From Pseudotabrizicola algicola (GTDB lineage Bacteria > Pseudomonadota > Alphaproteobacteria > Rhodobacterales > Rhodobacteraceae), in the NCBI RefSeq assembly GCF_010915705.1, contig NZ_JAAIKE010000006.1, forward strand, positions 62,001-126,000: DNA of 64,000 nucleotides, read 5' to 3'. How positions within the stretch are numbered: position 1 is the stretch's first letter; each line of letters opens with the position of its first letter. Shown piece by piece: positions 49,293 to 57,981 of the stretch. Below the pieces are notes generated by a model, which did no database searches, had not been told where the DNA came from, and saw nothing but the letters and a program-made list of their open reading frames with translations. Both the position numbers and the translations under genes were made by a program.

Positions 49293-50525
49293 TCACTCTG
49301 CGGGTTGCGGCAATCCACGCGCAAAAACCGTCTCGACACCGGGTTCAGGATGGCGCGGGATCAAAAGGACCAGTCCCAAGGCAATCAGGGCCATCCCGGC
49401 CCCAAGAAGGAACACATAATCAGGCGAGGTCGCCCAGAGATATCCCATCGCCGCGGGCAGGAACACCGCCGCGATGTGGTTGATGGTAAAGGACACCGCC
49501 GCAGTCGGCGCAATGTCGGCCGGATCGGCGATTTTCTGGAAATAGGTGCGCAGCGCAAAAGACAGCGCGAAAAACATCTGATCGGCGATGTAAAGCGCCC
49601 CGGCTATCACGACACCCCAGCCAAACCAATAGATGCCGCCATAGAACAGGAACACCAGTGTCAGGCCGAGGTATTCGAAGGCCATCACACTGCGCTCTCC
49701 AAACCGGCCAAGCGCGCGCCCCATGGCCGGGGCAGCGACCATCTGAAGAACATAATTGATGAGCAGAAGCGCCGTCATCTCGGACACCTTCATGCCGAAG
49801 CGTTCCACCATCATGAAGCCGGCAAAGACCACAAAGATCTGCCGCCGCGATCCGGCCATGAATTGCAGGGCGTAGAAAAGCCAGTAGCGGCGGCGCAGCA
49901 CGATCCGGTTCCGCTGTTTGACCGGATTGACGAACTGCGGATAGGCAAGCGCGGCGAAAAGCGTCAGCGCAATCGTCGCCCCGCCCGACACCATGTAAAC
50001 GGTGTCATAGCTCAGGCTGAACCTGTCCCACAGCACCACAAGCAGCCCGTAAGACAGCAGGGCCGCCCCCGACCCCACCGCCACGATCCGCCCGAGCACC
50101 TGCGGGGCGCGTCCCTTTTCGACCCATTGCAATTGCAAGGATTGGTTCACCGTCTCAAAATAGTGAAACCCGATGGATGACAGCAGGGTCACGATCAGCA
50201 AGCCGCCAAAGCTGGGAAACCAAGCCGTGACCACGGTCGCAAGGCCGAGCAGGAGCAGACTGCACAGAGCCAAGACCTGTTCACGGAACACCAGCAGCAG
50301 CGCGATCACCAGCACGGCGAGCAGGCCCGGAATCTCGCGCACCGTATGCAGCCAGCCGATCTCGACCCCGGTAAATCCGGCAACCTCGATGACAAAGTTA
50401 TTCAGCACCGCCGACCATGTGGCAAAGGCCAGGGGCATTGCCGCAGCCATCACGTAAAGCAGCATCTCGGGCCTGCGCCAGCGTGGCAGGTGGTGGGCGT
50501 CATCAAGGGAAATGCGTTCGAACAT
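49293..50525 (-). CDS. MFS-family transporter
   Basis: A 410-residue inner-membrane protein with about twelve helices. Helices 1-6 and 7-12 are split by a basic loop (QFVNPVKQRNRIVLRRRYWLF). A motif-A-like loop GRALGRFGERSVM sits between later helices. The substrate is unknown. It is divergent from the EamA-type permease starting at 50663 and lies 56 bp before msrA on the same strand. Confidence 0.85.
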   Translation of the reverse strand: MFERISLDDAHHLPRWRRPEMLLYVMAAAMPLAFATWSAVLNNFVIEVAGFTGVEIGWLHTVREIPGLLAVLVIALLLVFREQVLALCSLLLLGLATVVTAWFPSFGGLLIVTLLSSIGFHYFETVNQSLQLQWVEKGRAPQVLGRIVAVGSGAALLSYGLLVVLWDRFSLSYDTVYMVSGGATIALTLFAALAYPQFVNPVKQRNRIVLRRRYWLFYALQFMAGSRRQIFVVFAGFMMVERFGMKVSEMTALLLINYVLQMVAAPAMGRALGRFGERSVMAFEYLGLTLVFLFYGGIYWFGWGVVIAGALYIADQMFFALSFALRTYFQKIADPADIAPTAAVSFTINHIAAVFLPAAMGYLWATSPDYVFLLGAGMALIALGLVLLIPRHPEPGVETVFARGLPQPAE

Positions 50526-50662
50526 GCCATACTCCTACACCCGAAGCCCGATCTGCGCCAAGCGCGCGATTGTGTGGGATACAGGCGGCACCCTTGCACG
50601 GATGATCGCTGCCGCTTACTCCATGCAGCAAGCGGGCACAGCATGAAAGCAAAGGCAGAGCC

Positions 50663-51499
50663 ATGAGCCTTGGAGTGTTTCTGGCGGTCCTTGGCGCGGC
50701 CTTTCTGCATGCGCTTTGGAATGCCCTGATCAAGATCGGCACCTCCAAGGTCGGAACCATGGTCATCCTGTCAGTGATCGAGGTGCCGATCGGGCTGGCG
50801 GTGGTGGCGGTATCGCCGCCGATTGACCCGGCAGCGATTCCCTGGGTAATTGCCGCGGGCTGCACCCATTTTGCCTACAAGTTTTTCCTGACCTATGCCT
50901 ATGACAGGGGTGATCTGTCGCGCGTTTACCCGATTGCGCGGGGGGCCGCCCCGATGGTGGTGGCCATGGTCGGCGCGGCCCTGTTGCCCGACGCGGTCAG
51001 CGCGCGCCAGTATCTTGCCATCGCCGTCCTTGGCCTTGGCATCCTGCTGATGGCGCGCGGTGTCTTCTCGAACGGCGAAGATCGGCGGCTGCTGCCCTTT
51101 GCGCTCGGGTCAGCTGCGGCAACTGCCACCTACACGATGATCGACGGCATGGGCGCGCGAATTTCCGGCGCTCCGGCGGCCTATGTCGCCTGGGTCTTTG
51201 TCGCGGATGGCATCATATTCACGCTGGGAATGCTCGCCTTGCGCGGCCGGTCCGTCCTGCCACTGGACCGCCGCGCTTGGGCTTTGGGGTCTGTCGCCTC
51301 GCTGGCCAGTTACGGGGCCTATGCCGTATCGATCTGGGCCATGACCATCGCCCCGATCGCAGTGGTCGCCGCCTTGCGGGAAACCTCGATCCTGTTCGCG
51401 GTGCTGATCGGCTGGATCGCGTTCGGCGAGAAGATGAGCGGCGAGAAAGCGCTTGCCGCTACCGTCATTGTCGCCGGGGTTCTGCTGACCCGGCTTTAG
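50663..51499 (+). CDS. EamA/DMT-type permease
   Basis: A 278-residue protein with about nine to ten helices. It starts MSLGVFLAVLGAAFLHALWNALIK and carries the family's RVYPIARGAAPMVVA and LRETSILFAVLIGWIAFGEKMS motifs of the phosphonate-utilisation-associated/DMT permease type. Substrate unknown. Its stop overlaps the end of the convergent pcs gene by 4 bp. Confidence 0.85.
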   Translation: MSLGVFLAVLGAAFLHALWNALIKIGTSKVGTMVILSVIEVPIGLAVVAVSPPIDPAAIPWVIAAGCTHFAYKFFLTYAYDRGDLSRVYPIARGAAPMVVAMVGAALLPDAVSARQYLAIAVLGLGILLMARGVFSNGEDRRLLPFALGSAAATATYTMIDGMGARISGAPAAYVAWVFVADGIIFTLGMLALRGRSVLPLDRRAWALGSVASLASYGAYAVSIWAMTIAPIAVVAALRETSILFAVLIGWIAFGEKMSGEKALAATVIVAGVLLTRL

Positions 51500-52197
51500 C
51501 GGGCCCCCGGGCGTTCGGGGATCACCTGCTGCGCGATTCCCGCGAAAGTCAGGTAAAGCGACGTCAGGATCAGCCCCCAATGCGCCCATGATGCGGGGTG
51601 GAAATCGACATAGGCCGCCCATCCGGCAAAGACCACCCAAAGCAGTGAAACCGGCAGGGATACATTGCGCCACCGTTTGGTGCGGGTGGGGTGAATGAAC
51701 TTCAGATTGCAGAACATCGCCACCGTCAGCGCGATCACGATGGCCAGAATCAACCCCGTGCTGGGGGCGACCGCGAACAGGACAAGCACCACCATGTTCC
51801 AGCAGGCCGGAAAGCCGGAAAAGGATTTATCCTTTGTTTTCATGCGTGTGTCGGCAAAATAGATCACCGAACCATAGACGATCACGATGATGGCAATCCA
51901 GCCGGTCCAACCCGGCAACAGCCCGGACTTGAACAGCGCATAGGCCGGAATGAACACATAGGTCAGGAAGTCAATGATGAGGTCCAGAAGGACGCCATCA
52001 TAATTGGGCCAGTTCTTGTCTACCTCATAACGCCGTGCCAAAGGCCCGTCGATGCCGTCAACAATCAGGGCAAAGACCAGCCAAAGAAACATCAGGCTCC
52101 ATTTTTCCTCGACCGCCGCCAACATGGCAAACATCGACAGAACGGCGCCAGAGGCGGTGAGGAGATGAACACAGAGGGCTTTGTAACGGAGTTGCAT
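51496..52197 (-). CDS. pcs: Phosphatidylcholine synthase
   Basis: Pcs (233 residues) makes phosphatidylcholine in one step from CDP-diacylglycerol and choline. The CDP-alcohol phosphotransferase motif has the 12-residue spacing characteristic of Pcs: D50-G51, A54-R55, G68, D72, D76. About seven to eight hydrophobic helices are visible. The start is the ATG complementary to 52195-52197 (MQLRYKALCV); the frame opens earlier at a TTG. It marks a membrane with PC and use of external choline. Confidence 0.93.
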   Translation of the reverse strand: MQLRYKALCVHLLTASGAVLSMFAMLAAVEEKWSLMFLWLVFALIVDGIDGPLARRYEVDKNWPNYDGVLLDLIIDFLTYVFIPAYALFKSGLLPGWTGWIAIIVIVYGSVIYFADTRMKTKDKSFSGFPACWNMVVLVLFAVAPSTGLILAIVIALTVAMFCNLKFIHPTRTKRWRNVSLPVSLLWVVFAGWAAYVDFHPASWAHWGLILTSLYLTFAGIAQQVIPERPGAR

Positions 52198-52258
52198 CAC
52201 GTTTTGATGGCGCAAAGCGCCGCGCTGTGCAACCGCTCAGGCAAGGCTCGCACAAAGT

Positions 52259-53179
52259 TCAGGCACGGGGATGTGCCTTTTCATACACGTCCATCAGACG
52301 CGCCGCATCAACCGCCGTATAAACTTGCGTTGTCGACAAGGAGGCATGGCCCAACAATTCCTGTATCGCCCGCAGATCGCCGCCGGCGGAAAGCAGATGG
52401 GTGGCAAAGCTGTGGCGCATGGCATGGGGGGTGGCAGTGGCGGGAAGCCCCAGCTGCATCCTCGCCCGTTCCATCGCTGCCGAAATCAGGCGCGGGTTAA
52501 GCGGCCCGCCGCGCGCACCCCGAAACAATGCCTGATCTGCCGCCAGATCAAAGGGGCACAGGCGCACATATTCCGCCACCGCAGCCCGCGCGACGGGCAG
52601 AACCGGCACCAGACGCGTCTTGTCGCCCTTGCCGGTGATACGCAGCACCTCGGGCAGAGGATGCGCCGCCCCCGTCAGGCCGAGGGCTTCGGAAATCCGC
52701 AAACCGCAACCATAAAGCAGCGTGACCACCGCACGGTCGCGCGCCCCTGTCCAGCCGTCCTGCCCTTGATCGGCCACGATTTCGATCATGTCTTGCGCGG
52801 CCTCGGCCGACAAAGGCCGCGGCAACTTGCGCTTGAAGCGGGGGGCGCGGGCCGACAGCACGGTCGAGGCATCGACCCCGGCCCGGTCTGCAACCCATGC
52901 CGTGAAGTTCTTCACCGCGCTCAGACTGCGGGCCAAGGACCGGGCCGACACACCACGCGCGCGCTCATGTGCCATCCAGGCGCGCAAATCGCCCTGTGGC
53001 AGGCCGGCCAGCCCGGCCAGACCTTCGGTGCCGCCGCGATGGATGGCCAGAAAATGCAGATACCCTGTCACGTCGCGCAAATAGGCGGCCACCGTGTTTT
53101 GCGCCGCCCCATGCACGCCCGAAAGCTGCGCGCTCCACGTTGCCAAGGCGTCGCGCACCTGTGGCGAGATCGCGGTCAT
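52259..53179 (-). CDS. xerC: Tyrosine recombinase XerC
   Basis: XerC (306 residues) resolves chromosome dimers with XerD at dif. All catalytic residues are seen: R161 (GCGLRISE), K184 (ITGKGDK), H252 and R255 (PHAMRHSF), H278 (LLGHASL) and Y287 (TTQVYT). The N-terminal SAM-like domain (NTVAAYLRDVTGYLHFL) is normal. It overlaps the DUF484 stop by 4 bp, the same pairing as in enterobacteria. Confidence 0.96.
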   Translation of the reverse strand: MTAISPQVRDALATWSAQLSGVHGAAQNTVAAYLRDVTGYLHFLAIHRGGTEGLAGLAGLPQGDLRAWMAHERARGVSARSLARSLSAVKNFTAWVADRAGVDASTVLSARAPRFKRKLPRPLSAEAAQDMIEIVADQGQDGWTGARDRAVVTLLYGCGLRISEALGLTGAAHPLPEVLRITGKGDKTRLVPVLPVARAAVAEYVRLCPFDLAADQALFRGARGGPLNPRLISAAMERARMQLGLPATATPHAMRHSFATHLLSAGGDLRAIQELLGHASLSTTQVYTAVDAARLMDVYEKAHPRA

Positions 53180-53868
53180 GATAACCAGCGGCGCATGGTC
53201 CGTTCAAACACACCCGCAAAAAACGTCAGCAAATCCGTGCCATGCGTGGGTTTGAACTGGTGCGGGTCTTCTGCACCCAACACCAGCATGCCCGGCAGTC
53301 GGCCCTTGCCGAAATCAAGCTTCAGCAGCGCCTCCGACCTGATCCAGCCCGCGGTTTCGCCATAAAGCATGTCGGAGGAAGGAATCGTCTGGCGCAGGGT
53401 CACCGGTCGCAAGGGCACGTTGCGCCCGCCCGAGAGATACTCGCTCACAAATCCGGGCTCGGCGACAAACAGGACCTCACCCAGTTTGCGCAGCGCGGGA
53501 TCTTCGGCATCCTGCACCGACTCCAGCACAAGACGCACACAATCCACCCGCAAGGTCGCCGCCACGTCAGTGGCGAGGTTTTTCAGGAAATCCTCGAAAC
53601 TGAGCGGATCAAGCATTTGCAGAATGGCCCGATGCACCTGATTGGTTCCCGCAAGATTTTCATAGGCCGCCGCAATCACGGTGCGGTGCGTATCTTCCAG
53701 ACGGTCGAGACGGTTTTCCAGCCGTTCCATCGCAATCCCGCGCAGATCGACGATATTGCTTCCCATCGCACGCTCGTTCGCGCCGATCAGCGCGGCCATC
53801 AGATCACGGTCCTCGAGAATCGTCTCGGGTTCCGCAATGATGCGGTCACGCAGGTCTTGTTCGATCAT
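53176..53868 (-). CDS. DUF484 family protein
   Basis: A 230-residue protein of GAF-like DUF484 family. A helical N-terminus (DRDLMAALIGANERAMGSNIVDLRGIAMERLENRLDRLE) is followed by a GAF-like domain (LATDVAATLRVDCVRLVLESVQ; LRQTIPSSDMLYGETAGWIRSEALLKLD; LPGMLVLGAEDPHQF). The function is unknown, but the gene is very often coupled to xerC, suggesting a role in recombination or chromosome segregation. Its start is 160 bp away from the divergent asparaginase gene. Confidence 0.92.
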   Translation of the reverse strand: MIEQDLRDRIIAEPETILEDRDLMAALIGANERAMGSNIVDLRGIAMERLENRLDRLEDTHRTVIAAAYENLAGTNQVHRAILQMLDPLSFEDFLKNLATDVAATLRVDCVRLVLESVQDAEDPALRKLGEVLFVAEPGFVSEYLSGGRNVPLRPVTLRQTIPSSDMLYGETAGWIRSEALLKLDFGKGRLPGMLVLGAEDPHQFKPTHGTDLLTFFAGVFERTMRRWLS

Positions 53869-54027
53869 GATAACTCTGCCCGGTCATTCTTGCTGATTTG
53901 AGGGGAAATATAGCGGAAATCGGCAAGCGTGGGGAAGGTATTCTGCCCGCGTCGCTGATTTCCGCCCGCATTCCGCCGCCGGCCTGTATCTGATATGTCG
54001 CGTGAACAGGCAAACCGGGGCAAGGGC

Positions 54028-54879
54028 ATGGCGCATATTCTGATCCTCTACACGGGCGGCACCATCGGGATGATCCCCGGCCCCGATGGCCTGCACCCCG
54101 GCGCGGGCGTGCTTGAAGCGGCGGTGGACAAGCTGGCACCCGCAGGCACAAAGGTGACGATCGAACAGTTCTCCCCCTTGATCGACAGCGCCAACATCCG
54201 CCCCGCCGACTGGAACCACATGCTTGACCGGATCGAAGCATGGCAGGGCGATGGCGTCATCATTGTTCACGGAACAGACACGATGGCATTTACGGGGGCT
54301 GCACTCTCTAGCGTGCTTGACCAAACCCGCCTTCCGGTGATCCTCAGCGGGTCGATGGCCCCGCTGAACACGGGCGGGGATGCCGAGGCCAACCTGCAAC
54401 TTGCGCTGGACGCGGCCCTAACAGCGCCAGCGGGCGTCTGGCTCGCCTTCGCGGGGCGGCTGCTGCCCGCCGCCGGCCTGATCAAGCAAGACAGCCACGC
54501 CGCCGACGCTTTCCGCAGCACCCTGCAAAGCGCCTATCCCCCAAGCTCTCGCCGGTTTGCCACCCGCAGGCTGGCAATCCTGTCACTGTCACCCGGTCTG
54601 CCTGCGGCCGCGCTCGGCGCCGCCTTGGCGCAGCTTGACGGGGCTGTTCTGCGCGTGTTCGGGGCCGGAACCATGATGCAAGACCCCGAGATCATTGCCG
54701 CCTTGCGCAGCGCTGTGGACTCCGGCTGCCGCATCCGTGCGGTCAGCCAATGCGAAAACGGCGGACTGATGCCCGCCGCTTATGCGGCCGGAGCCGCGCT
54801 GTGGTCTGCCGGAGTGGAAAACGGCGGCCATGAGACGGCCGAACTCGCGCTCGCCCGTCTGTGGCTTTCCCTGTCCTGA
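54028..54879 (+). CDS. L-asparaginase (type I, cytoplasmic)
   Basis: A 283-residue asparaginase, hydrolysing asparagine to aspartate and ammonia. The catalytic triad motifs are present: TGGTIGM (9-15, nucleophile Thr12) and HGTDTM (81-86). No signal peptide is visible, so cytoplasmic. The start at 54028 (MAHILILYTGGTIGM) is a good family start; an ATG 11 codons upstream adds charged residues. The end LIKQDSHAADAFRST contains the conserved region after the active site. Its stop directly abuts the stop of the convergent aldolase gene. Confidence 0.92.
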   Translation: MAHILILYTGGTIGMIPGPDGLHPGAGVLEAAVDKLAPAGTKVTIEQFSPLIDSANIRPADWNHMLDRIEAWQGDGVIIVHGTDTMAFTGAALSSVLDQTRLPVILSGSMAPLNTGGDAEANLQLALDAALTAPAGVWLAFAGRLLPAAGLIKQDSHAADAFRSTLQSAYPPSSRRFATRRLAILSLSPGLPAAALGAALAQLDGAVLRVFGAGTMMQDPEIIAALRSAVDSGCRIRAVSQCENGGLMPAAYAAGAALWSAGVENGGHETAELALARLWLSLS

Positions 54880-55533
54880 TTACAGGATCTTCTGACCGGT
54901 CTTTGCCCAGTCCTTCATGAACTGGTCCAGGCCCTTGTCCGTCAGCACATGGCTGGCCATCGCCTTGATGACGTTTGGCGGTGCGGTCATCACGTCCGCC
55001 CCGATCAGGGCGCATTGCGTGACATGGTTCGCAGTGCGCACCGAGGCGGCAAGGATCTGCGTGTCAAAGCCGTAATTGTCATAGATCTGGCGAATGTCGC
55101 CGATCAGCTCGAGCCCGTCGAGGTTTATGTCGTCCAGCCGCCCGATGAAGGGGCTGATAAAGGTCGCCCCTGCCTTTGCCGCCAGAAGCGCCTGATTGGC
55201 AGAGAAACACAAGGTGACGTTGACCATGAAGCCTTCGCCCGACAACACTTTGCAGGTTTTGAGGCCGTCCCAGGTCAGCGGCACTTTCACCGCGATGTTT
55301 TCGGCGATTTCGGCGAGCTTGCGGCCTTCGGCGATCATGTCCTCAGCCTTGAGCGCCACGACCTCTGCCGACACGGGGCCGGACACGATGCCGCAAATCT
55401 CTTTGGTCACTTCCAGAATGTCACGGCCAGACTTCAGGATCAGCGAGGGGTTGGTGGTCACACCATCCACCATGCCAAGGTCGTTCAACTCGGCAATTGC
55501 CTCGACATCGGCGGTGTCTACGAAAAATCTCAT
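54880..55533 (-). CDS. Fructose-6-phosphate aldolase / small transaldolase
   Basis: A 217-residue TalC/FSA-type enzyme (TIGR00875). Schiff-base Lys83 lies in VKVPLT, with [13 protein letters not shown] at the N-terminus, [34 protein letters not shown] and the ASVRTANHV segment. The family includes real transaldolases and fructose-6-phosphate aldolases; a glutamine or phenylalanine in the active site separates them, and I cannot settle it by eye. It is divergent from priA, 76 bp apart. Confidence 0.9.
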   Translation of the reverse strand: MRFFVDTADVEAIAELNDLGMVDGVTTNPSLILKSGRDILEVTKEICGIVSGPVSAEVVALKAEDMIAEGRKLAEIAENIAVKVPLTWDGLKTCKVLSGEGFMVNVTLCFSANQALLAAKAGATFISPFIGRLDDINLDGLELIGDIRQIYDNYGFDTQILAASVRTANHVTQCALIGADVMTAPPNVIKAMASHVLTDKGLDQFMKDWAKTGQKIL

Positions 55534-55609
55534 GGGGCGCGTCCTTCGATGGGTTGCGAGGGGTTCATCGGGGGTTTACCCCATCGGGAGGCAGAACGAA
55601 AGACAGCGG

Positions 55610-57823
55610 ATGGCGCTAACAGTCACAGATCGGACCTATGCGCCCGGACAAACCGTCGGCGTTCTGATCACCGAGACGCTTGGCCGCTCCGGCCTCGGTG
55701 TGCTGGATTACCGCGCCCCCGAGGGTGGCTGCGCGGACGGAGATTTCGTCGAGGTGCCGCTGGGACCGCGCAAGGTGCTAGGTGTGATCTGGGGTCCGGG
55801 AGAAGGCCGGTTTGACGTGGCGAAACTGCGAAGTGTCAGCCGTGTCCTTGATGCGCGGCCGATGCGCGCCGAATTGCGCGCCTTCCTGACGCGGGCCGCC
55901 GATTACACGCTGACCCCGCTACCGGCCATGCTGCGCCTTGCGACGCGCGCGCCGGGGCTGATGTCGGGCGCGGCGACGCGGCGGGTTTATCGCCTGACGG
56001 GTCCGGTGCCCAACCAGTTGACTGATGCGCGTTTTCGCGTGGTCGAGGCGCTGCGCGACTATCGCGGCGCGGCGGTCACGCTGGCGGAACTCACCGAGGC
56101 GGCGGGCTGCACGGCATCTGTGGTAAAGGGTCTGGTGGCCAAGGGCGTGCTGAGCGAAGAAGATGCGCCCAAGGACACCCCCTACCCGCCGCTCTGCGCA
56201 ACATCGGAAGCACGGCTTGCGGGGGACCAGATCGCGGCAGGCGATGCCCTCGTCGCTGCGGTGGACAGGGGGGATTATTCCTGCACCCTGCTGAAGGGTG
56301 TCACAGGCTCGGGCAAGACCGAGGTCTATCTCGAGGCGGTCGCCGAATGTCTGCGCCAAGGGCGGCAGGCGCTGGTGCTGCTTCCCGAAATCGCCCTGAC
56401 GGCCGATTTCCTCACCCGCGTGCAGGCCCGCTTTGGCGCGCGGCCTGCCGAATGGCACTCCGGCGTTACGCTGACCGAACGCCGCCGCCTCTGGCGCATG
56501 GTTGCCGAGGGCGGCGCGTCATTCGTGGTGGGCGCAAGGTCAGCGCTGTTCCTGCCCTTTCAGCAACTGGGCCTCATCGTGGTGGATGAAGAGCACGACA
56601 CGTCCTACAAGCAGGAAGATGGCGTGCTCTACAACGCCCGCGATATGGCGGTGCTGCGCGGTGCGATCGCGGGCTGTCCGGTGGTTTTGGCTTCGGCCAC
56701 GCCCTCGCTGGAAAGCTGGGCCAATGCCGATGCCGGAAAGTATCTGCGCCTGAATCTCGGGGCGCGCTTCGGGGCTGCGGAAATGCCGCAGATGCAGGCC
56801 ATCGACATGAGCGCCGAAACGCTGCCGCATGACCGCTTCATCTCGCCCAGCCTTGCCGCAGCGGTGCGGGCGCGGGTGGCAAAGGGGGAACAGTCGCTCC
56901 TTTTCCTCAACCGTCGCGGCTATGCGCCGATCACGCTCTGCCGCGCCTGCGGCCATCAGGTCGGATGCGATGATTGCGACGCCCGCATGGTGGAGCACCG
57001 CTTTCTGAAGCGACTGGTCTGTCATCAATGCGGCGCCACCAAGCCCGTGCCAACCGCTTGCCCTGCCTGCAAGGTAGAGGGGAAAATGGCTGCTGTCGGC
57101 CCCGGGGTGGAACGTCTGGCCGAAGAGGTGGCGGCCACCTTTCCCGAGGCACGGCTTGCGGTCCTGTCGTCAGACCTGTTCGGGTCGGCCCGCGCGCTGA
57201 AAGCCCAGATCGAGACCATTGCCTCGGGGGGCGCCGATATCATCATCGGAACCCAGATCGTCGCCAAGGGCCACAACTTTCCTTTGCTCACCCTCGTGGG
57301 CGTGATTGACGCCGATCTTGGATTGCAGGGGTCAGACCTGCGGGCAGCCGAGCGCACCTTCCAGTTGATGCGGCAGGTGGCTGGCAGGGCGGGTCGCGCC
57401 GAATTGCGCGGCACCGCCCTGCTGCAGACCCATCAACCCGATCACCCCGTCATCCGTGCCATCCTCGGAGGCGAGGAAGAAGCCTTCTGGAAAGCCGAGG
57501 CAGCCGAGCGGCAGGCGGCAGGCGTGCCGCCCTACGGGCGCATGGCCGGCATCATCCTGTCGGGGCCGGATGTTGCACAGGTTTTTGATGTGGGCGCAGA
57601 GCTTGCGCGACTTGACGCGCCGCTGCGCCGGATCGGCGCGCAGGTCTTCGGCCCCGCCCCTGCCCCGATTTCCCGCATAAGGGGAAGGCACCGCGTACGG
57701 CTTCTCGTCAAGGCAGACAAGGGCAGCGCCCTCCAATCCGCCCTTGCGGAATGGGTGGAACAGGTAAGGTTGCCCCCAGCCCTGCGGCTGGCGATCGACA
57801 TCGACCCACAAAGCTTCTACTGA
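55610..57823 (+). CDS. priA: Primosomal protein N' (replication restart helicase PriA)
   Basis: PriA (737 residues) restarts stalled forks. The 3'-DNA binding domain is N-terminal (VGVLITETLGRSGLGVLDYRA). Walker A GVTGSGKTEVY starts at 230, DEEH at 326-329. The two zinc-binding loops (CRACGHQVGCDDCDARM, CHQCGATKPVPTACPAC) are intact. The C-terminal helicase part has GVIDADLGLQGSDLRAAERTFQ and RAGRAE. The start is the ATG at 55610; a longer open frame of ~138 codons crosses the divergent aldolase gene and is artefactual. Confidence 0.96.
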   Translation: MALTVTDRTYAPGQTVGVLITETLGRSGLGVLDYRAPEGGCADGDFVEVPLGPRKVLGVIWGPGEGRFDVAKLRSVSRVLDARPMRAELRAFLTRAADYTLTPLPAMLRLATRAPGLMSGAATRRVYRLTGPVPNQLTDARFRVVEALRDYRGAAVTLAELTEAAGCTASVVKGLVAKGVLSEEDAPKDTPYPPLCATSEARLAGDQIAAGDALVAAVDRGDYSCTLLKGVTGSGKTEVYLEAVAECLRQGRQALVLLPEIALTADFLTRVQARFGARPAEWHSGVTLTERRRLWRMVAEGGASFVVGARSALFLPFQQLGLIVVDEEHDTSYKQEDGVLYNARDMAVLRGAIAGCPVVLASATPSLESWANADAGKYLRLNLGARFGAAEMPQMQAIDMSAETLPHDRFISPSLAAAVRARVAKGEQSLLFLNRRGYAPITLCRACGHQVGCDDCDARMVEHRFLKRLVCHQCGATKPVPTACPACKVEGKMAAVGPGVERLAEEVAATFPEARLAVLSSDLFGSARALKAQIETIASGGADIIIGTQIVAKGHNFPLLTLVGVIDADLGLQGSDLRAAERTFQLMRQVAGRAGRAELRGTALLQTHQPDHPVIRAILGGEEEAFWKAEAAERQAAGVPPYGRMAGIILSGPDVAQVFDVGAELARLDAPLRRIGAQVFGPAPAPISRIRGRHRVRLLVKADKGSALQSALAEWVEQVRLPPALRLAIDIDPQSFY

Positions 57824-57853
57824 TCCCCACCCCCGCGCCTACTCCGCCTGTCG

Positions 57854-57949
57854 GACGCCTCCGGCGGGGGTGTATCTCGGAATGGTGCAAATCACGGACC
57901 GAGCGCCTGACCTGCACCTTTTCCGAACACCCCCCCCGCCGCAGGCGTC
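57854..57949. repeat. Dispersed gene-end repeat, copies 5 and 6, inverted pair
   Basis: Copy 5 is 57854-57890 (gacgcctccggcgggggtgt, then atctcggaatggtgcaa). Copy 6 is 57913-57949 in the opposite direction (tgcaccttttccgaacaccc, then cccccgccgcaggcgtc). The two can pair across a 22-base loop, giving a long imperfect hairpin between the convergent ends of priA (57823) and ileS (57982). Very likely a bidirectional terminator. Confidence 0.75.
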
Positions 57950-57981
57950 CCGCAGCGTTGCACGGGGTGGCGGCGGCAGGA

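Noticed and set aside
55196-55609. N-terminal extension of priA by 138 codons
   Set aside because: It overlaps the divergent aldolase gene and has no similarity to PriA; the ATG at 55610 starts the recognised DNA-binding domain.
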